64,000 nt of DNA from Dichetophora obliterata (Eukaryota; Arthropoda; Insecta; Diptera; Sciomyzidae). Numbering within the stretch: position 1 is the stretch's first letter; each line of letters starts with the position of its first letter. The stretch spans positions 15,144,298-15,208,297 of the forward strand of contig OY986440.1 of the NCBI GenBank assembly GCA_963920525.1, read 5' to 3'. The translations under genes were made by a program, and so were the position numbers. Positions 1-12,125 of this stretch are shown piece by piece. The notes beneath the pieces are model-generated. The model did no database searches. It saw only the letters and a program-made list of their open reading frames with translations, and had not been told where the DNA came from.

Positions 1-1440
1 CTACTTTAATGTTATTCGGTAAAGAATTCCACAGTCTAATTGCACTGACGAAAAAAAGCCTGCTAGAGTTTTTATAATGATGACTTGGTATCACAAGGTT
101 CATACTTCGAGCTGACCTGCAGAACTGAAGGTTTTCAAAAAGGTAATGTGGGCAGCGCGTGTAAATAATCTTATGCAGTAATAAGCAATTTTTCGCTTCA
201 AGATAACGAAAAAAGCAGCAACAAAGTAATTTTGTGCGGAAAAGTGACACATGGTCAAACTTCTTCAATCCATAAAGATAACGGGTAGCATTATTCAGAG
301 CAACTAGGTGCTTGTGGGATGACCGTGAATCCAGATTGCTATAAACGACTTCCGAATAAGTGATTATAGACATCAGCAGCTGCAAGAATAGTTTTCGTCG
401 CGTTTCTACGGGAACAAATGCTGCAGTCATTCTCAGATTTCTTAATACAAAAAAACCTTACTCACGCAAGAGTTTATGTGATCTACACAAGACAGAGAAG
501 TATTTATTTGGAAGCCAAGATTTTTAACCTTACTAACAACTTTTAATTCAACATTGCTAAGAAAGATTGGGGAAAGATCGAGATTTGATAAGGGCATATT
601 AGAGATTGGTAAGACGTACGATTTTTGTGGGTTGAGCTTAAGTTGGTTAGCTTTAGCCCATTCTGCTACAGTGTATAAATCTTCATTCATTCTGACACAT
701 AGATCTTCGATTAACCCGACAGGTCTGGAAAAATACAGCTGAATGTCGTCAGCATATGCATGCATTGTTACGTTATTGCACTGATTGAATATGTCATTGA
801 TGAACATTGAAAATAGAAGTGGGTCAAGAACCGAGCCTTGAGGAACTGCATTAGAAGAATGCCTTTATGATGAAAAACTAGTGCGCACTTTCAATCCCTG
901 TGTTATACCGCATAAATAACTTTTTAAAAGTCGGACTGAATTGTCAGAAAATCCAAAATGATACTTGAGTTTCTTGCATAGTAAGTTGTGGTTCACGATA
1001 TCAAAAGCTTTTGAAAAGTCTAGTAGGCGGAGCAGACATGTCCCTTATCAAATGAATTCTAACATCATCCATTATTTTAACCATAGCAGTAGAACAGATA
1101 TGGTCAGGACGAAAACCAGACTGATGATCTGACATAAGACCGAATGTGCATATGTGGTTGGAGATCTGCTCCGCCATTATAGATTCACAAACCTTAGATA
1201 TTGATGACAACAAACTAATGGGTCTAAAGTCACCCGGCTCACAAGCATTGTCTTTTTTAGCAATTGGAATAATAGTTGCTACCTTCCAGATTGCAGGGTA
1301 GCACGAGATAGTGAAGCTGTGATTAATTATGTGAACAAAAGGGCTGAGCACATAGGGTAATATGAGTTTAAGAAACTTAGTTGAGATTTCATCTTCACCG
1401 GAAGCATTTGATTTGATTTTAGCTATAGCGTGCACGATAT
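1..1440 (-). pseudogene. Non-LTR retrotransposon reverse transcriptase, C-terminal part (CR1/jockey group), broken
   Basis: Reading leftward, the reverse transcriptase domain shows the fingers motifs IPIAKK, FRPISLLSSISK and QSGFRP (about 1050-1290). The catalytic YADD ([11 protein letters not shown], about 745-775) follows, and near base 1-60 comes a tail with RLWNSLPNNIK. That RLWNSLP tail without an RNase H domain is, as I know the families, typical of CR1-type elements rather than I-type ones. The reading frame is interrupted between about 810 and 1000, so the enzyme is not intact, although the YADD box is preserved. The element continues off the left edge, and its 3' UTR and tail are not visible. 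It abuts the reading frame at 1450-2217; either could be part of one internally deleted element. Confidence 0.85.
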
Positions 1441-1449
1441 CTAGTATAA

Positions 1450-2217
1450 CTAACCGCGATAAAATTGACGGAAGGTCTGACGGAAGAATGTGACGGAAAG
1501 TCTATAAGTAGACGGACTAGGGATGTGCAACTGCCAGAAAAAGTCGACTTTGCTCAGATTAACGGAGTTGTTGAGTTTTGGTATTGTTGGTCTCATCATA
1601 GGATTAATATCTCTGCATATATTGTGTTGCTGGTAAAATATTTCCTCTACATTACTATAAGGGACATGGTTATCAGTCAGGGGTTGTGTTTGATCTAGAT
1701 TGCTAGCTTCTTGTTGTGTCTCGTTAGGTATGGGATGATTTTGTTCAATGTTATTACTTATATCTGCAGCAGTTCGCGTTGATTCTTTGATAATGTTTCT
1801 TCTGATTTCTGGTATTAGATTGTTTCTATGTATGACTCGATTTTGGTCTGCTAGTCTTTGTTCAGTAACGTTGAATTCTGGATGCTGTGCTACGAATATT
1901 GATCGGAGTTGAGTTCGATAACCTGCAAGGTTCTGCTCTTGTATGGCTACAATGGAATATGTGCGCAATAAATCTTATTTTATTTCATTTGTCCATTTTC
2001 GGCGCTGTCTTATTCTTTCAAGAGCTGTGAGAGTTGCATCGGTTTGTGCATGCTGTTCACTTTCAGCTTGGGTATTTGTGTTGTTATTTTTGTTGTTCTG
2101 TTTTTGACTTCTCACAATTGGTCCAGTTACCAAACCAAGTGCGTGGAAGTTATGCGATCCCGACGCGATGGGGTTATCCGATGTCCCCGGGCTTACTTCA
2201 TTGTTCGTAATTTTCAT
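1450..2217 (-). pseudogene. Retroelement-associated N-terminal protein with one in-frame stop
   Basis: A single reading frame of about 255 codons runs leftward from an ATG at 2217, broken by one TAA at 1975-1977. The first part is Asn/Gln-rich and ends RIRQRRKWTNEIK; after the stop comes LRTYSIV, then GYRTQLRSIF and NVTEQRLADQNRVI. A W-containing basic helix followed by EQRLADQ resembles the N-terminal DNA-binding-like region I know from some arthropod non-LTR polyproteins, but I cannot name the family. The last 15-20 codons overlap the start of the neighbouring reverse-transcriptase frame in another register. This suggests an internal deletion joined the two parts of one element. Confidence 0.5.
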
Positions 2218-2249
2218 ATTTAAAAATTTTTCATTTTATACCCACTGAC

Positions 2250-3379
2250 AGGTTGTGTTTTAAGGCCGTTTCTAACATGAAATACAGACGCCCGCCTGCA
2301 TGCAGCCTGGTTTCCAGTTTAGGATGCAAAGCTTTTGTTGTTGTTGTTTGGTCCGCGGGTGGTATTTTATTTCCCACCTACCCGATGTATCCATCGAGCG
2401 TTCCTCTATCCGCCACCTTGAGGACGCGCCCCATAGGAATACAACACTCTCTTTTGAGAAAGGAGAGCGGAAGGCCTGACAAATTTTCCCATTTCATACA
2501 AGCAATAAAACGGTGTTTGCAAGGAGTGTGGAAGGCCTATAAAAACCTATCGCAGGCCTGCTAGAAGGCCTTCGGACTTCTGCAATTGCCCACTGGGCAC
2601 TAGTTCTCATGCTCAGAAGAGAGCGCAATGTGAGTGGCAAACTGGAAATAGAAATAGAGTAGTTTTTTTTTTCTTTTTCTTTGTCCATGTGCAAACGTAA
2701 CCGAACTCATACCGCAGTCTAAAGAAAAAATAAAACCTAGTTTGTAAGTTTGCAGTAGGCCTATGTGCACTGCGAGCCATAGAATCTATTGTGCATGCCA
2801 TTGATTAACACTCCAGATAAAGGCTTGTAATACATTTAAGCACTGTTTCTGGCTTGGTGATCCAAATTGTTGATGCGAGGCACTACTGCCCCTGCAAAGT
2901 GATGGCAAACTGCAGATTTCCGGACATTCGCATAGAATGTGTTCTGGAGTTTCCTCCTCCTCCTCGCGTGGTATGCAGACATCTGATTTAGATAGACTCA
3001 TCTTTTTAAGAGGGTATCTGAGTGGACAGTGACCTGTGAAATAGCTAGTTCGAATTTTAAGGTCTGCTTTAGTTAGCTGGAGTACATCTTTCGATTTAGC
3101 TTTACTGAGAGTTAGAAATTTCCTAGCTGGCCTCTGTCCATTAGTATCGTGCCAGTGGCACTCAAATGCTTTGTTTTCTCATATTCTAATATTTTCGAGA
3201 ATGTAGCCTTTAGCCAGACTACAGAATGGTTCGGGTCCAGTAAGAGTTTGAGATACTCCTCTTTTGGCAAGGCAATCCGCCCTTTCATTGCCCTTAAATC
3301 CTTCATGACCTGTCACCCACCATAATTCTATTTTATTGTTTTGTCCCAGCGTATGTAATAGTTTGACGCAATTTTAAAC
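2250..3379 (-). pseudogene. 3' end of an I/R1-type non-LTR retrotransposon (RNase H and zinc-knuckle tail)
   Basis: At 3250-3345 the minus strand encodes the RNase H end signature LWWVTGHEGFKGNERADCLA. At 2786-3001 it encodes a cysteine motif with ETPEHILCECPE, the tail that follows RNase H in I, R1 and similar clades. The two blocks are separated by frame breaks, so this is a relic. The segment 2250-2780 is presumably the 3' untranslated region; it holds the GC-rich stretch around 2340-2430 and a T-run at 2661-2674. The relic is cut at 3379 by the hAT insertion, whose target duplication TTTTAAAC lies in it, and a few more in-frame RNase H-like codons resume beyond 5825. Confidence 0.75.
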
Positions 3380-3985
3380 CAGGCGCGGATACAAGGGGGG
3401 GTTGGTAAAGGGGGAAATTATCCCCCAAGAACTTCAAAATACTTTACTTTCTAATACTTTATTTGAAGTAAATAATTGTGCCCACAGCTGAAGGGTACTT
3501 TTATGTATACATAAGCGATTATGAAGTCGTTTTTTGGAAGAATACTACAAAAAAATGGTCAGAGATATTGATAAAAAGTTTTTTATTGATTTCAACAATT
3601 ATTAAAGTGCTTAAAAAATTTTGGGGTTTTTTGTTTTGTTTTGTGACGCCATTTGCGTGTACATGGCGTTTTTATGGAGCGATGCGAGAGGAGTAGGACC
3701 GTTTTGCTTGAAGAATAACATGATCTGTAATCATCTAAAAAAAAACAAAATATGTATACTTGTAAAGTAAACACTTACGCTGAGGTAGTGACTTCGAGTT
3801 TTTTAAAAATTTTTATTTGTAAGAAAATAACGCGTCTTTAAAGTTAATTGTTAAAAAAATGGCTGTAAATTTGAGTACATAACGAGCTGTAACTTTATTT
3901 TCAGGCTCATTTTTTAAAAAAATGGCGAAGTCACTACCTCGACGTAAGTGTTTGCTTTACATATAATTATATTTTGTTTTTTCAG

Positions 3986-4410
3986 ATGATTTCAGATCAT
4001 CAGAAATCCTGCCAAACAAAATTGATAAACACAACAATGAAAAGCTAAACAATTTGAGTGTTAACATTTCTAAGATAATAATTCCACTTCAAATTTGGCA
4101 GTGCAAATGGGCGAGCGAAACTAAGGTTAATGATATCAACACCGTTTTTACTCTTTGTGATAGTGACATTTTTCCTCTAATTTCTAAAACGCTTGCTATC
4201 TTTGCCACGCTTCGTATCAGTGTAGCAACAGCTGAGCGAAGTTTTTCTACACTGCGACGATTACAAACATGGTTATGTTCAACTATGCAACAAGAACGAT
4301 TGAATGGACTCGCATTATTGCATATACATAGAGACATTAAAATAAATATTAACGAAGTTACTGATAACTTTGCCGCAAAAAAGAAGCGCTGCGATGATTT
4401 GGTCACATAA
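3986..4410 (+). pseudogene. hAT transposase, C-terminal dimerisation exon
   Basis: After a good splice acceptor (TTTTTTCAG ending at 3985) the frame is open for about 140 codons to a TAA at 4408. It contains LRISVATAERSFSTLRRLQT, then LNGLALLHIHRDI. This is the hAT C-terminal dimerisation domain, in the style seen in transposases related to the 52-kDa repressor/ZMYM-like group. The N-terminal zinc finger and most of the RNase-H-like catalytic core are not found upstream: only about 600 bp lie between the left terminus and this exon. The copy is therefore non-autonomous. No stop interrupts the visible exon. Confidence 0.85.
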
Positions 4411-4809
4411 TTTTTTCTCTATCTAATGACTAAGTAATAATCAGTATACATTTTGTATTGTTCATTTAAGTATTTTTCAAAGTAAACCATATCATAGTCG
4501 TAACGTCAGAACAATAAGTTTCAAATTGCTTTATTTTTTTATTTTATTGAAAAGTACTATGTTTTTTCATTGCACATATTTGAAAATATAATTGTGCAAT
4601 GTTTTTATAATAGAATAAATGTGAAAAATTTGAATAAATCAACCTTAATTCCAAAATAAGTTTAATTAAGAGTTTTTATTTACTTTTCGCTAAGATATTA
4701 CTAGAAAAAGGTAAAAATAAATAAATACGGAAATGTGCGTGTATGTGTCTGGGAAAAATGCTTCTTACAAAATTCGATAATTTCAATTCAAAAAAGTACA
4801 ATTTGTCTA

Positions 4810-5765
4810 TTTATTTATTTATTTATTTCAGTCTATGGATAAATTATCCTTACAGATATAACAAATCAGGATATAAAATAAGAACAAAATTATGAACTGT
4901 TTAACAATAGAGTAATAGTAGTTTTAAAGGCATTTTTAGGCATAGAAAAATCAATTTAGTTTTTAATATACATTCTGTTTTTAGCTATAAGTACTCTATT
5001 AATTGGCATAATTGGTTCTGTGGCCATAAATGTAAAAGTAATCATAGCTACGAAGCAATCTTTGTGGAATATTAAACGATAATAATTCAAGTAACTTCTC
5101 ACAAATGATTTTTCCGTTGATCAAATCGTAAATGATCATAATACTGTGCAATAACCTTCTAGCTTTGAGAGAAGACATTCCAATAAGCAGGCAACGCGTT
5201 CTATAGGACGGAAGAGGATCCAACAAACTATTTGAACGTAAAGCGAATTTCAAAAATCTTTTTTGAACTTGCTCCAATCCAGTAATATGCACTGAATAAA
5301 ATGGGCTCCAAATAACTGAAGCCTACTCAAGGCTAGATCTTACGAGGGACGAATATACATTTTTAAATGTGTATGGGTCAGAGAAACCAGTACTATTGCG
5401 CCTAACAAACGCTAATAGGGAATATGCTTTGGGGAAAATATGATTTAAATGACAGCTAAAACTAAGGCCTGAATCAAAAAAACCGCCTAGATCACGAATT
5501 TCGGATAACCTTACAAACTTAGTAGTTATCTAAGGTATAATCAAACGATATATGATAAATTATCCTTTTATAAGAAACAACAAAGCATTTTAAAAGGTTA
5601 AGTAACAACTAGCTTAGATTAAACCAAGAAAAAACGTTTACGAGATCAGCCTGAAGACGATAAGCATCCGATTGATTTTTAACCTTATGGAAAACTTTTA
5701 AGTCATCTAAATTTAAGTATTTGCAAAAAGACAAAATTTTATCAAATCGAAAATGTGTGTCTTTG
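4810..5765 (-). pseudogene. Non-LTR retrotransposon RT C-terminal fragment (jockey/CR1 group) inside the hAT
   Basis: Leftward translation gives the RT motif region LNLDDLKVFHKVKNQSDAYR with LQADLVNVFSW (5609-5760), then VHITGLEQVQKRFLKFALRS and PQRLLRSYDYF (4999-5292). The order matches the catalytic box, thumb and tail of a jockey/CR1-like reverse transcriptase. The usual F/Y-ADD box reads NLDD here. Frame breaks lie between the two blocks. The 3' end is probably the TTTA-repeat at 4811-4829, which on the minus strand is an (AAAT)n-type tail. It is truncated at its 5' end near the hAT right terminus. Confidence 0.75.
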
Positions 5766-5825
5766 ATAATTCCCCCTCCCCCCCCCCCCCCCAAGAGTTT
5801 TTCCAGATCTGCCGCTGTTTTAAAC

Positions 5826-7278
5826 TAGTATTCATTCAAGCTCGTACACGGTTAAAAATCTTGGACTAAATTTTAAACTTTTTTGGATTACATAAAGGAC
5901 AACACCAAAAAAAAGATTACTTTTTAATCTCAGGAAAAGCTTACAATTTCTAACCCAAAAACCTTTAGTTTTTAATCCACAAACAGTTTAAAATATTCTA
6001 ATTCAAGAAGGATTACTTTTTAAGCCCCAAAAAGTTAAAAATTTTCTAATCCAAAAAGGATTACTTTTTAATCCAGAAATGTTTACTTGTTCAAATTTAA
6101 GTTGATGCAATTGAAAGAAAACATTAACTTATTGTTTTTTAAATTTTATTTTATTGTTTAATTTTTAGAACATTACACATTTCATGTTTATTAAATATTG
6201 AATGTTCTTATCACTGTTTAGAAGAAATAATAATAAATAAGGAATTTTCTTAATCTTAAGGTGCGAAAAAGATTTTTTAGACACTATTACGTTCATTTTT
6301 TTCTTAATGTTCATAAAGCTTTTTATATATAGAAACTAAATTTATTACATTTTTGCGCATTACAAATTACTAGTATCGCCTGTGGTCGAAGTTCGACCAT
6401 ATCAAAATCGATTTGTCTTTTGTTCTTTTTTTAATTTTTATTGAAAAACGTTTATCAAAGTTAAAAAACATAACATTGATAAATACTTTTGGCTAATACA
6501 TATTCACAACTCATTTGACGTACTCTGTACTCGCTGTAATCAGAATCATAATGTAAAACAAATTTTCATGTGTCGATTGCGCTGATTATTGTTTATATTT
6601 GCTTCTCATATTGTTTCGATGCTCATTTTGCCGTTTTTTAATTTTTCACGGATTTCTCGCGTCAGACTTATTTTTTTAAAAAATGAGCAGCGGGCGTCTT
6701 TCTCATTTACTAATATACTAATAGCTCAATTTTAGTGAAGTGGACACATTTCACCAAATAAAATAATATATTTGAAAATCTTAATTGATTTAAGGTCATT
6801 TGGTGTAAAAAAAAAATTATTTCAGTATAAAAATTTGGTTCTTGAAAATCCTTGAAGGACATGAAAATATCAAAGTTTTGGCTTTCCATTTACTCCAAAA
6901 ATCATAAAAAAACTTCTCAGTGTTTTAGCGTCAGGTCTAAAAATGATAAAGGACGAACAAACAAACAGTGTTGTCGTTTAACAGCCGTTGAAAGTAGTCA
7001 TGGCAACTTTTTTTAAATAGCACTTACAATGTTAACCACCAATTTTAATACATTTTATACATTTTTGGCTAATACGACTTGACGAATTTGTGGATGTCGT
7101 GTCATGAGTAAGGGTTTCGTTAAAGTAAAGATTTTCATCTACACAAAATTACTAAACGCGCCTGAAGAAGTTGTCATTTCAAAAACTCAATTATTAACTC
7201 TACAGGTATAAAAAAATAATTGGTTACGTCATGTGTCTATTTACCACTGGGTTCATTGAATGAAATTACTTCATTCTG
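5826..7278. other. Gene-free AT-rich stretch with a diverged tandem repeat
   Basis: Bases 5880-6090 hold several imperfect copies of a unit built around GATTACTTTTTAATCC, spaced roughly 60-80 bp. The remainder to 7278 has no open frame of note and no recognisable repeat termini. I see no gene here. Confidence 0.5.
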
Positions 7279-7286
7279 TTCAGGTT

Positions 7287-9279
7287 CAGTGTTGCAGCGA
7301 CCATTCTAAAAAAAATATCAATGAAAAGGTCAAAAAAGTATCCAAAAGTATCCACTTTTGAAAAAAATAGTATCCACGTATCAAAATCAAAAGATCAATA
7401 ATATATTAATTTTTTTAACACAACTTTAATATGTTTTAATAATGAAATTTTTTAAGCTATTTTAACAATTTTATTTATTTAATTTTTATACTGACAAATA
7501 TTTTTATATAAATATTTTATATTGTTGACTTTATATGATTTAAATACAAATTCTAAATGTTTGATAGTTTAAATCATACTTGATTTTAAATTCAAATTCT
7601 AGTTGTTTGATAGTTTAAAATCGTTTATTGAGCTTAAGGTCAAAGTTAGAACAATTAATTGTTCTAACGAATTTTTCCAAAGAAACAACAACAAAGTTTT
7701 TTCAATATGAAAAGGAAAAAATCACTAGCTTGATTTTATTGTACAATTTCTGCAATGCTAAAAGCGTCATCAGAAATCTTTGTGATTACCCGTGCAAGCG
7801 CGCGCTAACGCACTGCACCATCGGGGCGATGAGATTTAAAGCGTCAATTTCTCATTTTTTCCTCAATTTCATAATGTCACATTTGTTGTTGTATTTCTGT
7901 TTTACTTTAGCTTCTATGCTTATGTTATTATATGAAGTCCAACAGCCTGCTGGAAGTCTGCACTAACAAAGCATGTTTACTGAAGTTGTTTTTTAGAATT
8001 TTTGCTGATTCTGTTTTCAGCTGAGAAATTGAGAAAAATGAGAAATTGACGCTTCAAATCTCATCGCCCCGATGGTGCAGTGCGTTAGCGCGCGCTTGTA
8101 CGGGTAATCACAAAGATTTTTGATGACGCTTTTAGCATAGCAGAAATTGTACAATAAAATCAAGCTAGTGATTTTTTCCTTTTCATATTGAAAAAACTTT
8201 GTTGTTGTTGTTGTTTCTTTGGAAAAATTCGTTAGAACAATTAATTGTTCTAACTTTGACCTTAAGCTCAATAAACGATTTTAAACTATCAAACAACTAG
8301 AATTTGTATTTAAAATCAAGTATGATTTAAACTATCAAACATTTAGAATTTGTATTTAAATCATATAAAGTCAACATAATAAATATAGAGGTCATTTAGA
8401 AAAAACTTTAATATTTTATATTTATATAATAAACACATAATAATAGAAAATAAAACATGTATAATAAAATTAAAAAGCAACATAAATTTCAGTACTTCTG
8501 TCCATTATACGTGTTGCTATTGACCTTTAATTATATTTATTTTATAAGTATAATATTTAGACAAAAGCAATATACAAAACAATATGTAATTGCATAAAAA
8601 AAAAGAATTAAGTTGTTTAGTGTTAAATATATAATATGGGTTGCTATTGACTTTTAATTTTATTAAGCTAACATTACACGTTAAAAAAAAATTTTAATCT
8701 AAAACATTTATCTTAAAGACTGCAATTTTGTTTACGCAAATAATACAAAAACAATGTTCCAACTAAGTTTTTTTTATGCATCTTATTTTCACAAAAACAA
8801 GTAGTCGTTTTCAGATAGGGTCAAGATATTTTGTTCCCAATTTGTCGGAAACAAAAAAATCAAAGTGCATATTAATAAGGGTACTTTACGGTACAACCTT
8901 TATTAAGTCTCGTTACTATTTGCAATCGCTACGAGAATCTTAAGGGTTAATAATTACAGATTTTTTAAAAAGTCACTTAAATTATTTTTCACAAATTTAT
9001 AAGTTCTTCGTAAACAGATTACTTTAATGCATTTTTTTGATAAGAAAATATTGTCCAAAAATGTCTCAATGTCATCATTTATTTAACGTTTTTGTCGGAA
9101 GCAATCAGTCCCTTAATTCGTTTTTACATTTTGCAAACAAAAACATATAAGATCATATTGAAACAGATTTTTTGAAAAAAGTATCCAAACTTACACTGAG
9201 GCTTAAAAAAAAGTATCCATCAATTTTTGAAGGATAAAAGTATCCAAGTGGATCCAATTGGATCCAAACGGCAACACTG
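7287..9279. mobile_element. Non-autonomous hAT-like element with internal fold-back
   Basis: The left end starts CAGTGTTGC; the right end is its reverse complement (GCAACACTG, ending 9279). Flanking 8-mers are TTCAGGTT (7279-7286) and TTCAGGTA (9280-9287), 7 of 8 identical. Both subterminal regions carry several direct copies of AAGTATCCA, as expected for transposase-binding repeats. There is no transposase. The middle holds a large inverted repeat (7521-7865 against 8029-8388). Confidence 0.75.
7521..8388. repeat. Fold-back of a dispersed repeat with a tRNA-A-box-like core
   Basis: Two arms of about 350 bp (7521-7865 and 8029-8388) are inverted copies separated by about 160 bp. Each arm includes CCGATGGTGCAGTGCGTTAG, which resembles the 5' half and A box of a tRNA, although no B box follows. 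Each also has a perfect 24-bp palindrome with half-site GTTAGAACAATT (7645-7668 and 8231-8254). A third, diverged copy lies at about 25915-26385. The roughly 112-codon frame in the left arm (7628-7966) runs through the repeat and is not a gene. Confidence 0.8.
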
Positions 9280-10640
9280 TTCAGGTAATCAGTTCGAGAG
9301 AGTAATTAAGAAACAGTAACAACAATAATGCCACACAGCTCTGTTGAAGCAGTTGAAGTGTTCTGAGTCGCTCTCTTCTCTCTCGTGTATACTACAGCAA
9401 CGGTGTTCAACAGCGCTGTGTTGCTATTGGTCAAGAATGATAGAATAAGAGATTACGCTTTGCGCAGGTCCGTTACTTCTGCTAATGAGCCTGAACAGAA
9501 TCAAAAATCGTTGCGATCGACGATTCGTTGTTGTTGCAAAATACATGCAAAATACGCAGCTCGTTTTCTGCAACGATAAATCGCAGACTTAGAATCTATG
9601 CTATTTCAATCGTCGGTCGCAACGATTTTTGATTCTGTTCAGGCTCAATCGAGTTTGACAACCATCTGTTCAGTTGACTACGTCACAATATTTTATTTCT
9701 TTGAGAAACGTACTGCGATCGGTTGTGTTTTATTTAATTGTGTATATATCAAAGTATATTTGCAAGTTTTTAATTTAAAATTAAAAAAATGAAAAGTGCA
9801 GCTGCTAATTGTGGTAACAGTAGCAAACAAATATTTTTCAGAAACCTGATGTTTGCAATAAATACAAAAATTAAACCAAGAAATTGTAGAAAACGTACAC
9901 AAACGAAAACAAAATTACAAAAATATATTAACTTAACAAAATTTGTTTCATTATTTAAAAACTTGGAGCTATCATTTATTTGTCCTTTCAATTCACAGGT
10001 AAATTAATGGAAATAAAATATCTGGGAATGTTTAAACTACATCAATTAATTTCGTAATGAACATTTTTATAAAATCCAAGTCGAAAAATAATGCTCACTA
10101 AAGTTGATTTCTCAGACAAATTTTTTTTTTGCTAAGCTGCTTACTGGCTGTAAAAAAAAAAATAATAGTAAAAATAATGTTTGCAAAGGAGTACTTAATA
10201 AATTTACCTTCTTCTCGTTCCAATAAATTGCTTCTTAATTCTTTTATTTTAATTATACAAACTAAAATGTGTGCAATTTTCATTTCTGTTTAGAAATCGT
10301 ATGCAAAGTGAACGCTCTCCAAAACAGCTTTGATATTATGACGTACTTGCGCAGAACGACAATTTTGTTGTACTAATTTTCTTGTCTTCGGCGCAATCTT
10401 TGTATTCTATCATTCTTGGCTAAATAGTGCTATAAACTGATATAACTTTTCAGGGATACCGCATTGCATTTTATGAGACTTTGTATGAGATTTTGTTAAA
10501 ATCTCAAGATTTTAAAATCATAAACTTGTATAGAGAACTCTGTTGATTTCAATATGGAACGGTAAAATCTCTTTTAATTCCACAAAAATTAATCTAATGA
10601 CTTCAAATTTTGCACAAAACCTTTAGCAATTAATATGAAC
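9280..10640. repeat. Inverted-repeat region with a strong hairpin and a weak THAP-like fragment
   Basis: Bases 9486-9524 and 9609-9647 form a near-perfect inverted repeat starting TGAGCCTGAACAGAATC, a short hairpin element. A wider pair containing AAGAATGATAGAATA lies at about 9433 and, inverted, at about 10420. Between them a frame at 9789-10007 begins KSAAANCGNSSKQ, reminiscent of the start of a THAP zinc finger with its first cysteine changed to serine. No target duplication could be settled. I would not call this a gene. Confidence 0.45.
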
Positions 10641-11720
10641 TTTTGGTATAAAATTTGGAAAAATCGTCGTCCGTGGGGGTATTTTAACTTCGGCCTAGTC
10701 GAAGATAATTCCTTACTAGTTTTACTTGATTTTGCATGGGAGGTATATACAAAGCTTGGCCGATCTTAACAAAAGTCGTCAGAAGGGTAGTCATATAGAG
10801 CAATAGATGTGTACTCAAAACGGTCGAAATCGGTTAGATCCTAGGGGTATCTCCGTTGGACCTATACTAATTTTTATACCCCCACGTTTAAAAAACGTAA
10901 TGGGGGTATATTAATTTTGTCACTCCGTTTGTAACGCCGATAAGGAGGCGTGGCCGGTATAGAAAAGTATATATATTCCTGATCAGCATCACCTCCTGAG
11001 TCGATTTAGCCATGTCCGTCTGTCCGTCTGTGTCCACGATAGCAGCCGTCATTTTTGAGCTATCATAACGAAATTCAAAATATAAGTTTTTTTATACTAA
11101 AATGGAGATCAAGTTCGAATCTGAGCAAAATCGGATGAAAATCACGCCTAACTCCCATACAAAGTGACTTAACAAAAACGGTAAGATCTCTTTAAATTCC
11201 ACAAAAATCAATTCAATGACTTCAAATTTCGCACAGTGTCTTAAATATTTAATATTTATTTTAAGTATTAAATTTGTAAAAATCAGATGAAAACCTCACC
11301 TACCTCCCAAAAAGTGACTTAACCAAAACGGAAAAATCTCTTTAAATATATTTAACAGTTTGCTTAAGACTTTATATGTACTCTAATTCGGTCGTGGGGG
11401 TGTTTTAACTTCGGCCCAGTCGAAGATAATTCCTTACTAGTTTTACTTGATTTTGTATGGGAGGTACATACAAAGGTTGGCAGATCTTAACAAAAGTCGC
11501 CAGGAGGGTAGGTAAATAGAATAATAGATGTATACTGAGAAAAGTTGAAATCGGTTAGACCCTAGGGGTACGTCCCTTGGACCTATATTAATTTTATAGA
11601 AGGATAGTCAAATAAAGTTATAGATGTGTACTGAAAATGGTCGAAAGCGGTTAGACTCTAGGGGTACCTCCCTTGGACCTTTATTAATTTTTTTACTTGA
11701 TTTTGTGTGTAAATTTTTAA
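10640..11720 (+). repeat. DINE-1/INE-1-like (Helentron-type) interspersed repeat
   Basis: A hairpin at 10875-10910 (TATACCCCCACG paired with its complement) is followed by TATATATTCCTGATCAGCAT, then GAGTCGATTTAGCC and GTCCGTCTGTCCGTCTG. From memory this order (TATACCC hairpin, GATCAGGATCA, GAGTCGAT, GTCCGTCTG) is that of dipteran DINE-1/INE-1 repeats. Flanking 150-bp blocks with TTCGGCC(T/C)AGTCGAAG occur twice (10690 and 11412), so part of it is duplicated. It has no coding capacity. Confidence 0.5.
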
Positions 11721-12122
11721 TTTTAAGCATTTAAAAAAATATATTTGTAGGACGAAGTAGGTAAAAGTCATTTGCAGTTTCTGGTTATATAGAATCTATA
11801 CTTGTAGATTAAAAAGAACGGCACTTAATTTTATTGGATTTGTTGGTTTTTTTATTGAAATTTGCCAATTTCTAAAATTTTTCATTTGATAATATCATAC
11901 ATTAAAATCTTTAAAAATTAAATCATCACTAAATCATACATAAAATGTTATAATTTAAAAAAATTTTACTTATATTTATTTACTCAAATAGTTTTTCTTT
12001 CAAAAGTCTTTACTTCGCTCAGTTTAATCAAAACACAAATTTTTGACAATTATTTGTTTAAGAGAACTCAAAACTCAAAAATATGTCAACTTGAATTGTT
12101 ATGCTATATTCACATTGAGAGC
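11721..12122. other. Gene-free AT-rich spacer
   Basis: No open frame, repeat terminus or recognisable motif was seen between the DINE-like repeat and the next MITE. Confidence 0.5.
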
Positions 12123-12125
12123 TAA

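Larger units (their letters stand above)
3380..5817 (+). mobile_element. hAT transposon with 8-bp target duplication
   Basis: The left end begins CAGGCGCGGATACAAG followed by G-rich sequence and AAATTATC. The right end, read on the minus strand, begins CAGCGGCAGATCTGG, then a long G-run and AATTATC. Perfect 8-bp direct repeats TTTTAAAC flank it at 3372-3379 and 5818-5825, the hAT target-duplication length. It carries a hAT transposase last exon (3986-4410). A non-LTR fragment (4810-5765) occupies the interval to the right end. The G/C homopolymer at 5772-5792 belongs to the right terminus. Confidence 0.85.

Noticed and set aside
5765..5795. The long C-run as an independent microsatellite
   Set aside because: It lies inside the right end of the hAT element and mirrors a shorter G-run at the left end, so it is part of the terminus.
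7628..7966. A 112-codon protein gene, with an inverted twin at 8017-8271
   Set aside because: Both lie in the two arms of the same inverted repeat and translate non-conserved repeat sequence.
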